From Deltaproteobacteria bacterium (lineage in GTDB: Bacteria; Myxococcota_A; Polyangia; Polyangiales; B10-G4), in assembly GCA_003647065.1 (NCBI GenBank), contig QMMC01000003.1, positions 1 to 51,301 of the forward strand: a stretch of DNA of 51,301 nt, given 5' to 3'. Position numbers and translations under genes: made by a program. This document shows, piece by piece, positions 25,420 to 33,108 of the stretch (position 1 is its first letter; every line of letters begins with the position of its first letter). The notes under the pieces were generated by a model. It searched no databases. It was not told the origin of the DNA and saw nothing but the letters and a program-made list of their open reading frames with translations.

Positions 25420-25893
25420 ATGGGCGGAGTAAGCGTCGAAGGTGGGCACGGGGGAAAGAAGAGCGTCGATGCGGAGGTGCCGCTGATCCCGTTCATCGAT
25501 CTCTTGCTCTGCTGCGTCATGTTCCTCTTGGTCTCCGCGGTCTGGAACCAACTGGGGCGCATCAACGCAAACCAGCAACAGCCGGGCCCCGCGTCGACCG
25601 AAGACACGCCACCGCCCGAGCGGGTGAAGCTCATCCTTCAGGTGCAAAGCTCGGGTTACGTGCTCGCGTCGACGGCGGGTGATCGCACGCAGATCGCCAA
25701 GAACGGCGATGCGTACGACATCGCCGAGCTGCGCTCGCAGCTGCAGGACCGGCGGCGCATGGAGCCCAACCGTCGCGACATCATCGTCGCCCCGGAGGAC
25801 GGGGTCCGCTACGAGGATGTCGTCGGCGTGATGGACCTGGTGGTCGGCGAGGGCTACCCGGAGATGTCTCTTTCCGACGGCGCAGCGCTGTAG
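25420..25893 (+). CDS. ExbD/TolR-family protein, type 1, second copy
   Basis: 157 residues, near-copy of the protein at 22482, with identical helix and Asp (AEVPLIPFIDLLLCCVMFLL). The differences cluster in the Pro-rich linker (PGPASTEDTPPP). AAAGGAG precedes ATG 25420; a GTG six bases upstream is rejected because it overlaps the ribosome binding site. No exbB copy accompanies this pair, so it would need the ExbB encoded upstream or elsewhere. Confidence 0.9.
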   Translation: MGGVSVEGGHGGKKSVDAEVPLIPFIDLLLCCVMFLLVSAVWNQLGRINANQQQPGPASTEDTPPPERVKLILQVQSSGYVLASTAGDRTQIAKNGDAYDIAELRSQLQDRRRMEPNRRDIIVAPEDGVRYEDVVGVMDLVVGEGYPEMSLSDGAAL

Positions 25894-25910
25894 GAATCGA
25901 GGTACCAACG

Positions 25911-26447
25911 ATGTCAGTACACGCACCAGCCAGGGTTCTCCTCCACCACATCCCGCTCAAGTTCGTCGCGAACCGGGTAGCTGGCGGCGGTCGAAAGTCC
26001 GTCGACACGTCCATCTCGCTCGTCCCCTTCATCGACTTCCTGATCGTGCTGGTCGTCTTTCTGCTCACGAACTTCGGTGCGCAGACGGTCAACTTGGTCC
26101 AGGACGAACTGATGCGCCTGCCCGAAGGGGTCAATACCGAGAGCCTCGAAGAGGCGCCGATGATCGCCATCAACCGCCAGGTGGTCATGCTCGACGGAGT
26201 TCGCATGGTGGACACCGCGTCCCTCGCCTCATCAGCCGAGGTGGCGCCCATCCAGCCGCTGGTCCAACGCCTCGAGGAACAAGCTCGCAACTGGAGCATC
26301 CACCACCCGCAGCAGCCCTTCGCCGGCGCCGTCGTCATTCAGGGCGACGTCAACACGGACTACCGCGTGCTCAAGAAGGTGATGTTCTCCACCGCCCAGG
26401 CGGGCTACTCGAATATCAGCTTCGCGGTGAACGCTCGCGGAGACTGA
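25911..26447 (+). CDS. ExbD/TolR-family protein, type 2, second copy
   Basis: 178 residues, paralogue of the protein at 22968. The N-terminal LLHHIPLKFVA, helix SLVPFIDFLIVLVVFLLTNFG and C-terminal VIQGDVNTDYRVLKKVMFSTAQAGYSN are conserved, while the first periplasmic strand (AQTVNLVQDE versus SQIVTAAQDD) and the central helix have drifted. It follows the type 1 copy by 17 bases, as in the first pair. This points to duplication of the two-gene unit. Confidence 0.9.
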   Translation: MSVHAPARVLLHHIPLKFVANRVAGGGRKSVDTSISLVPFIDFLIVLVVFLLTNFGAQTVNLVQDELMRLPEGVNTESLEEAPMIAINRQVVMLDGVRMVDTASLASSAEVAPIQPLVQRLEEQARNWSIHHPQQPFAGAVVIQGDVNTDYRVLKKVMFSTAQAGYSNISFAVNARGD

Positions 26448-26511
26448 AGCCGCGGCGCCGGAGACCGCGCGGCATCCGGGGAGGTGCCACCTCTCTGGTA
26501 CGCTCTATCCA

Positions 26512-27243
26512 ATGATCCCGTACCGACAGGTCTTCCTCCCCGCTCTCATCGTCCCCCTCATCACCCTGGCCGCATGCGGTACCGACGAAGCGGGGGCCAC
26601 GACCTTTGTCCTCACCTTCTCCAACATCTCCTCCCCAGGAGCCCTCCCCCTCAGCGACGGGTCCGCGACGGACGTCGTCTACGCCCCCGGCGCCTGGGCC
26701 GTCTTCGAGGAGGGCGGTTCGCTCTTCTCCGAAGGCGAGGCGGCCACCGAGGGCCTCGAAGAGCTCGCCGAAGACGGCAACAACATCCCCCTCGTGGTCG
26801 CCGCCGACGACTTTCCCCGGGTCACCGCGGTCGGCACCTATGGACAAATGGATGAGGGCACCTACGAGGAGAACCCCATCGGCCCCGGTGTCAGCGTCGA
26901 CCTCGAAATCACCGGGTCCCCGGGCCAAGTCCTGAGCTTTGCCTCGATGTTCGTCCAATCGAACGACGTCTTCGTCGCCCCGGCCGCAGGCTCCATCCCG
27001 CTCTTCGACGAGACCGGACACGCGAACTCCGGCGACGTCACGGAGCAGCTCGCATTCTTCGACACCGGCACCGAGGTCAACGAAGAGCCGGGCCTCGGCG
27101 CAAACCAAGCGCCCCGGCAGAGTGAAGCGGGAGCAGGAGTGGTCGAGACCGGGACCGTCACCCGCTTCTCGGGCACCGACGCCGCGGGGTTCGCCTACCC
27201 CGCCCTCAACGCCACCTTCAGGCTGACGATCACCGCGCGCTAG
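26512..27243 (+). CDS. Spondin-N-domain lipoprotein
   Basis: 243 residues with a lipoprotein signal (LIVPLITLAACG, Cys near 22). The body follows the Spondin_N pattern of bacterial proteins: FVLTFSNISSPG, SLFSEGEAATEGLEELAEDGNNIPL, SFASMFVQSNDVFVAP, LAFFDTGTEVNEEPGLGANQAPRQ. Such proteins are secreted or surface lipoproteins, usually of unknown role. It starts 64 bases after the last exbD on the same strand and may be read through from it. It converges on the toxin-antitoxin-like operon. Confidence 0.75.
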   Translation: MIPYRQVFLPALIVPLITLAACGTDEAGATTFVLTFSNISSPGALPLSDGSATDVVYAPGAWAVFEEGGSLFSEGEAATEGLEELAEDGNNIPLVVAADDFPRVTAVGTYGQMDEGTYEENPIGPGVSVDLEITGSPGQVLSFASMFVQSNDVFVAPAAGSIPLFDETGHANSGDVTEQLAFFDTGTEVNEEPGLGANQAPRQSEAGAGVVETGTVTRFSGTDAAGFAYPALNATFRLTITAR

Positions 27244-27307
27244 CCCCGCCGCAATCGTGGAACAGAGTCACACCGTGAGCCGACAGCGGCTCCGCCCCCG
27301 ATCGGAG

Positions 27308-27577
27308 CTAGTCTCCTGGCCGCTCACAGTCGTCGCCGCTGGACATGGAGGGCATGTCAGATGGTCGGAGGTGGGGGACGGCCGACCACAGGTGCTCAAT
27401 GACCTCGAGATCGAGTTCGGCGATCGTACTTCCGATCCCCCGTTTGATCTCACGACGGGTGACCTCATCCGAGACCCCGGCCGCGATGGTCGCCGCTTCG
27501 TCCAGCGCCTGGAGGGCTCGCCTGCACGCAGCAAGCATCTCTTGGGCTGCCACCTCGTCGATCTGCCACTTGTTCAC
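27308..27577 (-). CDS. Small third protein of the toxin-antitoxin-like operon
   Basis: 89 residues from a GTG that overlaps the antitoxin stop (GTGA), with GGGAG eight bases upstream. The first 60 residues look alpha-helical (IDEVAAQEMLAACRRALQALDEAATIAAGV...EIKRGIGSTIAELDLEVIEHL); the end is polar. I recognise no family. The tight coupling argues that it is real and works with the pair, perhaps as a chaperone, second antitoxin or regulator; that is speculation. Confidence 0.5.
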   Translation of the reverse strand: MNKWQIDEVAAQEMLAACRRALQALDEAATIAAGVSDEVTRREIKRGIGSTIAELDLEVIEHLWSAVPHLRPSDMPSMSSGDDCERPGD

Positions 27578-28053
27578 GCACACAACTCCCAGCCCTGAGT
27601 TTTCAACTCCAAGCACCGCTCAGGTTGCTGGGCACCTTCGTGAATGCCGGCCAAGTCCTTGGCGCCGTAGTTGTCCACCGGCGATTCCAACATCACGAGC
27701 GCCCGAATGAGACGGTCCGCGGTCCGGCCGATCCTCCGCTGGTCATGCTCCCAGCGGGATACGGTTTCGGGCTCAACCCCCATCCGCATCGCGGTGTCTC
27801 GTCCAGACCAACCGAGATATTTACGTAGGAACCGAAACTCTTCTGGAGTGAGCGGTGCCTCCTTCCGAACCACGTCACTGGCTAGGCTCTCGTCGAGTTG
27901 CTCGATCGCGGGGATGGCCACGGCCTCTGCATCGCATTCGGGGCACTCGTGGAACGCGACGTTGTGCAGCGTGGTTCCGGGCAAGGACTGATACTCGTAC
28001 TCGCCCCGCCGTACTTTCATTTCGCCGCGGTAGTTGCATTTCGTACAAAGCAT
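27574..28053 (-). CDS. MqsA-like antitoxin with YgiT-type zinc finger and HTH
   Basis: 159 residues. The N-terminal zinc-binding part has two CxxC pairs (MLCTKCNYRG and HECPECDAEAV), as in YgiT/MqsA proteins. The C-terminal part is an XRE-like helix-turn-helix (LTPEEFRFLRKYLGWSGRDTAMRMGVEPETVSRWEHDQRRI). Such proteins neutralise a partner toxin and repress their own operon. ATG 28053 overlaps the toxin stop (ATGA) and has GGAGG eight bases upstream; GTG 28074 is rejected because it lies upstream of that site. The palindrome ahead of the operon is a fitting operator. Confidence 0.82.
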   Translation of the reverse strand: MLCTKCNYRGEMKVRRGEYEYQSLPGTTLHNVAFHECPECDAEAVAIPAIEQLDESLASDVVRKEAPLTPEEFRFLRKYLGWSGRDTAMRMGVEPETVSRWEHDQRRIGRTADRLIRALVMLESPVDNYGAKDLAGIHEGAQQPERCLELKTQGWELCA

Positions 28054-28352
28054 CAGCGCATCCTCCGTTTCCACGCGGTAATCACAATCAACCCATCACG
28101 ACTCTCGAACTCGACGATCACTTCAATTCGCTGGGTCCTCACGCGGTACCTCCAGGCTCCGTTCTCCCACTCTGCCGGATCCACGACCCCGCCTCTCAAT
28201 ACGTTCGTGATGTCTCGCTCGACGAGAGCGTCCTTTCCAAGTTCCGTCCGTGCGTGATCGGTGAAGACCACCGTGCCCGTCCGCAGGATCTCTCGAATGA
28301 TCCGTCGCGCCATATGAGGATCCACCGGTTCATCCAGGTCAGCATCCTCCAC
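28053..28352 (-). CDS. DUF4258-type toxin-like protein
   Basis: About 99 residues. The sequence TVVFTDHARTELGKDALVERDITNVLRGGVVDPAEWENGAWRYRVRTQRIEVIVEFES..LIVITAWKR fits the small RelE/MqsR-like DUF4258 fold (DHAxxR/E helix, then a three-stranded sheet ending in IVITAW). These commonly pair with YgiT/MqsA antitoxins, as here; RNase activity is inferred. Start: GTG 28352 coincides with the predicted transcription start, so translation may be leaderless. GTG 28358 lies upstream of that point, and ATG 28313 is a shorter alternative. Toxin precedes antitoxin, as in mqsRA. Confidence 0.65.
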   Translation of the reverse strand: MEDADLDEPVDPHMARRIIREILRTGTVVFTDHARTELGKDALVERDITNVLRGGVVDPAEWENGAWRYRVRTQRIEVIVEFESRDGLIVITAWKRRMR

Positions 28353-28358
28353 TCTCAC

Positions 28359-28387
28359 ACGATACGCACACTTGACCTGAGGTCAAG
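28359..28387 (-). promoter_or_regulatory. Promoter with overlapping palindromic operator of the toxin-antitoxin-like operon
   Basis: CTTGACCT-G-AGGTCAAG (28371-28387) is a perfect 8+8 palindrome. On the minus strand its first half supplies the -35 TTGACC (28386-28381), and TATCGT (28364-28359) follows after 16 bases as -10. A repressor on the palindrome would block RNA polymerase. The ACCT...AGGT core resembles the AACCT...AGGTT palindrome reported for E. coli MqsA. Confidence 0.6.
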
Positions 28388-28479
28388 CCGTGGAATTCAT
28401 GGACGCGGGCGCGCGCCCACAATTTCGGCGCTGACCGCCGGAACATGGCGGCGGCGAGATCACCGCGCGCTAGCGCGGC

Positions 28480-30093
28480 TCAGGGCGCCGCTGGATCCTC
28501 GATCGGGTCCAGCCCGAACTCGGCCTCGAGGTCGTCGAGGGTTGGCTCGTCGCCTGCACCGCCGCCGGCCTCCACCGGCCCGTCGAGGTTGAACTCGTCG
28601 TCGCCTTCGTTTTCGAGGTCATCGAGGTTGAACTCGTCGCCGTCGTCGCCGCCCATGATGTCGTTCATCAGGTCGTCGTCGCCCATGATGTCGTTCATCA
28701 GGTCGTCGTCCGAGCCATCTCCGCCCATGATGTCGTTCATCAGGTCGTCGTTCGCGGCGTCGTCACCTGGAAGAGGCATGTCGTCGATGTTGCCTATCTC
28801 CTCCCGGCTATCGAGGGTGGTCGGGGCCACCGTGAGCCACTCGATGTAGGTCGTGAGCACGAGGGCGATGGCCAGGAGGCCGATGAACGGCAGCACCGCG
28901 CGATAAAGCAGGGTGACGGGCTTGTCGAAGCGGAAGCTGGCGATGAAGAGGTTCAGGCCCACCGGCGGCGTCAGGTAGCCGATCTCGAGGTTCAGCAGGA
29001 AGATGATGCCCAGGTGGTACGGGTCGATACCGATCGAAGGATCCGTCGCGATGGGCACGATCAGGGGCACGACCACGACGATGGCCGAGAAGATGTCCAT
29101 CAACATGCCCACCACCAGCAGGAAGATGTTGAGCAAGAGGAGGAACATGAAGGGCCCGGTGATGATCTCGCTCATCAAGTCGAGGGCCATCGCCGGCACG
29201 TCCGCCGTGATGAGGAACCCCGTGAACCCGATGGCGGTGGCGAGGATCGCCAGGATCGCCCCAAACATGGTGGTCGATTCCCGGATGATGTGGGGGAGGT
29301 CCTTGCGGAAGGAGACGTCCTTGTAGATCCAGACTTCGATCACCAGCGCGTAGATCGACGCGAAGGCGGCGGCTTCGTGGATGCGCATCGCCCCGGAGAT
29401 CAGGCCACCGATGAGCACGAGGGGGAGCGCGATTTCCCACTTGGCGTTCCACGTCGCCTTCCAGGCTTCCCCCGGTTCGAAGCGCGTGCGCGGCATCTTC
29501 TCGCGCACGCCGACGTAGATCGCGTAACCGCCGAGGATGGCCAGGGTGATGAGGCCGGGGATGATGCCGGCGAGGAAGAGCTTCTCGATCATCACCCCGG
29601 CGACGATGCCGTAGAGGATGAGGGGCAGCGACGGCGGGAAGAGCAGGCCCAGGGACCCGCCCGCGGTGACGATGCCGAGGGAGAACTTCTCCGGGTACTT
29701 GTCCGACATCAGGGCCGGGAAGAGCAGGCCGCCGATGGCGCCGATGGTGATGCCGTTCCCGTCGGTGAAGGTCGTGAAGAAGGCGCTCGCCATGATGCAA
29801 ACGATGGCCAGGCTTTCGGGCAGTCAGCCGAGCCACGCCCGGGAGAGCGCGACTAGACGTTTGGGTGTGCCGCTCTCGGCCATGATGTAGCCGGCGAAGA
29901 TGAAGAGGGGCAGCGTCACCATCAACGGCGAGTCTGCGAACTTCTCGGTGAAAACCTCGGCCGCGGCAAAGCTGATGCTGTTGGGCCGGGGGTCGAGGGA
30001 GAAGAAGAGCATCGACCCGGCGCCGAAGATCACGAAGAGGGGCGTGCCGAGGACGGCGAAGGCGACGAGGAGGACGGCGATCAAGGCGTCCAT
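28480..30093 (-). pseudogene. dctM: TRAP transporter large permease DctM, split by an in-frame TGA, with acidic tail
   Basis: The frame from ATG 30093 gives a normal DctM start (MDALIAVLLVAFAVLGTPLFVIFGAGSM...FIFAGYIMAESGTPKRLV) but hits TGA at codon 90 (complement of 29824-29826). The same frame then continues as LPESLAIVCIMASAFFTTFTDGNG. Family members read WLGWLPGGLA here, so a Trp codon TGG has become TGA; no frameshift is involved. Everything after looks intact (ISEIITGPFMFLLLLNIFLLVVGMLMD, EIGYLTPPVGLNLF). After the last helix a tail of about 110 residues has (D)DDLMNDIMG repeats, absent from ordinary DctM. Nonsense mutation, readthrough or sequencing error are all possible. Confidence 0.75.
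28651..28751 (-). repeat. 30 bp direct repeats in the dctM tail
   Basis: Two adjacent identical 30 bp units (28651-28680, 28681-28710) and a third nearly identical one (28722-28751) encode DDDLMNDIMG. The third is separated by codons for Gly, Asp and Ser. Confidence 0.9.
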
Positions 30094-30094
30094 A

Positions 30095-30796
30095 TCAGAG
30101 CGTCACTCCGGGGATGGTCGGGCCACCCTCGTCTGGGTCATCTTCGTGCCGAATGAGGAGCAACGTAGTGGTGATGAGGCGGGCTCCGAAGCGGACGGCC
30201 ATCCAGAGAAACATCGCGGGCACGATCAGCTGCAAAGCGCCGACCGGTGTCTCGACCGGCGCTCCGAGCATCTCGAGGTAGTAGCGCGCACCGCAAAACA
30301 AGTCCTGGCGGGTGAGGCCCGCGTCGGCGACGAGCTGAGCTGAGCCATCGCAGATGTGGGTCTGCCCGGTGCTGGTGAGTAGCTCGTATTCGAAGGGTCG
30401 CTCCTGGGCGCCGAGGGCCGTCGAGAAGAAGACCCGCGCCAGGAAAAAGCAGGTGACCGATGAGATCAGGGCGACGGCCATCTTCATCAGGAGGTGAAGC
30501 CTGCCGGTGAAGATCCGATGCAGCACGTCGATGCCGATGTGCTGGTCCTTGTGGGTCGCGAGGGAGGCACCGAGGAAGGCGAGCCAGAGCGTGCCCTTCT
30601 GGAGGAAGTCGTCGATCCACTCGAGGTGCAGCAGCGCGCTTTGAGCCAGCTCGAGCTCGAAGCGGCTGGACAGGTTGTAGAGCAGGGCCTGCGTCGCCGC
30701 GAGGACGATCATCAGGAGCAGAACGAAGGCGGCAATCGCCGCCTCCCCGTCTGCCAGCCCGTCGTCGATCTTCTTGAGGGTGCCGGAGGCGCTCAC
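30095..30796 (-). CDS. dctQ: TRAP transporter small permease DctQ
   Basis: 233 residues with four hydrophobic segments. FLQKGTLWLAFLGASLATHKDQHIGIDVL is the DctQ signature (W..FLGA....H..IDVL). An insert between helices 3 and 4 (about residues 130-190, with two Cys) makes it longer than typical DctQ proteins of about 160-180 residues. It forms the inner-membrane permease with DctM. The start is GTG 30796; upstream codons in frame contain no better site. It is one base from the dctM start, and a stem-loop separates it from dctP. Confidence 0.85.
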   Translation of the reverse strand: MSASGTLKKIDDGLADGEAAIAAFVLLLMIVLAATQALLYNLSSRFELELAQSALLHLEWIDDFLQKGTLWLAFLGASLATHKDQHIGIDVLHRIFTGRLHLLMKMAVALISSVTCFFLARVFFSTALGAQERPFEYELLTSTGQTHICDGSAQLVADAGLTRQDLFCGARYYLEMLGAPVETPVGALQLIVPAMFLWMAVRFGARLITTTLLLIRHEDDPDEGGPTIPGVTL

Positions 30797-30855
30797 GATG
30801 CGGGAAACTCTAGTCCAAAGGAGCCCCGAAAAGCCAACGTTTACCCAACGAGAAA

Positions 30856-30877
30856 CGGCACCCTCGCGGGCGCCGTC
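30856..30877 (-). terminator. Hairpin between dctP and dctQ
   Basis: On the minus strand ACGGCGCCC / GGGTGCCGT (one G-T) closes GCGA and is followed by TTTCTC. The T-run is imperfect, so partial termination or mRNA stabilisation is likely. That fits the usual need for more binding protein than permease. Confidence 0.5.
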
Positions 30878-30905
30878 TCGGTGCAAAGGGCGGGGGTATC
30901 GAGGC

Positions 30906-31910
30906 CTAGCGGGCCAGGCGCTCGACGCGGCGCAGCAGATCTGCCGGGTAGAGGCGCCCCGCGAGGCGCTGCCGGGTCTGCTGGGTGACCCGATCCCATT
31001 CCGCCTGGTGAGCCGAGATGTCTACCGCGGTCACGTTACGGCTGATGATGGCCTGGTAGGCGCGGTCGTCGGCCCGCCGGATGCTGCGGTTGAGGGCGGC
31101 GTGGGCACGAAGGGAGGTTTCCATGAGGGCGTTCTGGAGGTCCTCCGGCAGGGCGTCGACTTTGTCCTTCTTGATGACCGTGGCCCCGATGACGATGGAA
31201 CTCGCCTGCTGCGTGACGTGGGTCACGTGCTGGAACCATTGGAGGCTGACCGCCGCCAGGGCGGGGGCCGGGAACGCGTCTACGCGGCCGGTCTGGAGGC
31301 CCGGGAGCAGCTCGTTGACGCCGAGGCGCTGGGGACTGACGCCGATGACGCTGTAGAACTGGTTGATGATGGGATCGTCTGGACGCGCCCAGGGGCGTGT
31401 CTGCCGAAGGTCCGAAGGCCCGTGAATCTCACGATTCGAGAAGAAGCGGGCGCGCCCCACGTCGCCCCACCCCATGAACTTGAAGCCAGCGTCCTCGAAC
31501 TGGGCCGTGAACTCGGAGCTCAGGGCGGCACGGACTCGGTCGATCTTGCTGTACTCGGTGAAGAGGCCGGGGGCCGAGAGCACGAGGGTTGGCCTCACGA
31601 TCTGGCCGAGGCCGGCGGTGGTGATCACCGCCCCGTCGAGCTGGCCGGACTCCATCTTGCGGATGTAGTCGCGCTCGTCGCCCTGGGCGCCGCCGACGTA
31701 GAAGTGCAACCGCAGCCGCCCGTTGGTCTGCTGGGAGAGGGTATTTCCCCAAGCTCGGAACGCCCGATCCCAGGGGGAGCCCCGGGGAGCCAAGCTCGCC
31801 ATGCGCAGGGTGATGGTCTCCTGAGCATCGACGGGCTCGGGGCCCGTGCCGACGACAGCGAAGCCCATCATCACGACGGCAAGAATGGTTACGAAGATTC
31901 GACGCTTCAT
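30906..31910 (-). CDS. dctP: TRAP transporter solute-binding protein DctP
   Basis: 334 residues: signal peptide (RRIFVTILAVVMMGFAVVGTG, cut near VDAQ), then the DctP fold. Landmarks: ITLRMASLAPRGSPWDRAFRAWG, GRLRLHFYVGGAQGDERDYIRKMESGQLDGAVIT, FKFMGWGDVGRARFFSNREI and VGRVDAFPAPALAAVSLQWF-type segments. The binding-site Arg normally found in the GEIRS/PxDLRGLKIR block appears as GPSDLRQTRPWAR, so the ligand may be an organic acid; it is not determinable here. ATG 31910 has GGGAG seven bases upstream. It delivers substrate to DctQM. Confidence 0.87.
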   Translation of the reverse strand: MKRRIFVTILAVVMMGFAVVGTGPEPVDAQETITLRMASLAPRGSPWDRAFRAWGNTLSQQTNGRLRLHFYVGGAQGDERDYIRKMESGQLDGAVITTAGLGQIVRPTLVLSAPGLFTEYSKIDRVRAALSSEFTAQFEDAGFKFMGWGDVGRARFFSNREIHGPSDLRQTRPWARPDDPIINQFYSVIGVSPQRLGVNELLPGLQTGRVDAFPAPALAAVSLQWFQHVTHVTQQASSIVIGATVIKKDKVDALPEDLQNALMETSLRAHAALNRSIRRADDRAYQAIISRNVTAVDISAHQAEWDRVTQQTRQRLAGRLYPADLLRRVERLAR

Positions 31911-32066
31911 GAGAACTCTCCCTGGGTCCCGGTGGGGTACGCGACCACTCGCGGAGGCACGATAGCCCTCTGCTTGGCCATGGACGGCCCCGCGAAGCGA
32001 AGATTCAATCACGTCCCGCGGTGGCTGAGAAGGGGAGAAAAAAGCCCAGAATGCGGCCATCAGGCC

Positions 32067-32993
32067 TCAGAAGAAGTGATCGTCTGCCTGGTCGCGGAGC
32101 CAGCGGGTGCGGCGAACGGCGATCTTGTTCGACAGGCGGAAATCGTTGCTGATGTCGCCGGCGGTGAGGATTTCGTTCACCAGCTCGTCGAAGAGCTCCC
32201 GGTTGTTGGTCTGCATGGCATAGGTGCGCGCGTAGTTGTACTGAATCAGCAGGAACTTCCGGTCGGTCATCACGAGGGCCTCTTCGAAGAGCTCCCGGCC
32301 GACTTCGGGGTCACCGCCGAAGGCCGCACCCAAGCTCGCGTTGATGACGGCCATGAAGGTGACGCCACCGCCATTGAAGTAGCCCCGATCCAGTTCGACC
32401 TGACGCTCGACGAGGGCCCGGGCGAAGCTGAAGTCCGCGATCATGCTCGGGTCGTTCCGGGACACGTTGATCGCGGCGGCCCAGGTGTAGCCACACCAGA
32501 AGAGCACCTCGGCATCTTCGGGGTCATCGAACTCCTCTTGGAGATAACGCTGGAAGGGCTCGAGACCCGCCTCGATGGCTTCGGTGAAACCGTCGTGACG
32601 CTGCTTCATGAGCCGGAACGCGAAGTAGCGGGCGCGCAGGTACATCCAGCGGGCACGGCGCTGGATACGCTCTTCCTCGTCCATATCCATCGGATCGACC
32701 CGCATGAGGTCGTCTTCGATCCACCCGTAGGTGTAGCCCATGTAAGCCCGAGCCAAGGCCAGGTGGATGATCTCGTTTTCCGGGCTGACGCGGTGCAGAC
32801 CCTCGAGCTGCATGGTGCTCCCGGGGGCAGCGGCGCCGGCAAAGTCGTAGTCCCAATGCTCTTGGAACGCCGGGCCGGCTCGCTCGAAGATATCCGCGGT
32901 CGAGTTGGCCGCAAACTTGCCGAGGTCACAGCCAGATCCGAGAAGACAAAAGGCTACGAGAGCCGTACCTGTGAAAAAGCCGAATGAACGCAT
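32067..32993 (-). CDS. TRAP-associated TPR-like lipoprotein TatT
   Basis: 308 residues with a lipoprotein signal (ALVAFCLLGSGC, Cys 22). The body is all-helical, TPR-like: MQLEGLHRVSPENEIIHLALARAYMGYTYGWIEDD, EVLFWCGYTWAAAINVSRND, FARALVERQVELDRGYFNGGGVTFMAVINASL, GRELFEEALVMTDRKFLLIQYNYARTYAMQ. This matches the T component of TPR-associated TRAP transporters (TPATs), which forms a periplasmic oligomer that binds DctP. It leads the operon tatT-dctP-dctQ-dctM; 156 bases separate it from dctP. Confidence 0.85.
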   Translation of the reverse strand: MRSFGFFTGTALVAFCLLGSGCDLGKFAANSTADIFERAGPAFQEHWDYDFAGAAAPGSTMQLEGLHRVSPENEIIHLALARAYMGYTYGWIEDDLMRVDPMDMDEEERIQRRARWMYLRARYFAFRLMKQRHDGFTEAIEAGLEPFQRYLQEEFDDPEDAEVLFWCGYTWAAAINVSRNDPSMIADFSFARALVERQVELDRGYFNGGGVTFMAVINASLGAAFGGDPEVGRELFEEALVMTDRKFLLIQYNYARTYAMQTNNRELFDELVNEILTAGDISNDFRLSNKIAVRRTRWLRDQADDHFF

Positions 32994-33108
32994 GAGCCTT
33001 CACTACTTGGGGTGATGCGTGATTGTCAATCTGGTCGGCCAATCGGCGGACGATCGGCCCACGATAGGGGCATTCGGGTTGACGCCATGGGTCCGCCGTC
33101 GTCATCCT

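Noticed and set aside
27277-27292. GAGCCG-ACAG-CGGCTC hairpin between spondin and toxin-antitoxin-like genes as terminator
   Set aside because: Perfect six-base stem but no T-run on either strand; too weak to call.
28651-28751. Regular 30 bp repeats as a CRISPR array
   Set aside because: The units are contiguous without spacers and lie in frame inside dctM.
29824-29826. TGA in dctM as a selenocysteine codon or as Trp by code change
   Set aside because: Relatives have Trp, not Cys or Sec, at this point, and many genes here end in TGA, so the codon is a normal stop.
30774-32987. 737-codon plus-strand frame opposite dctP and tatT
   Set aside because: The minus strand encodes recognisable TRAP proteins with signal peptides; the plus-strand translation has none.
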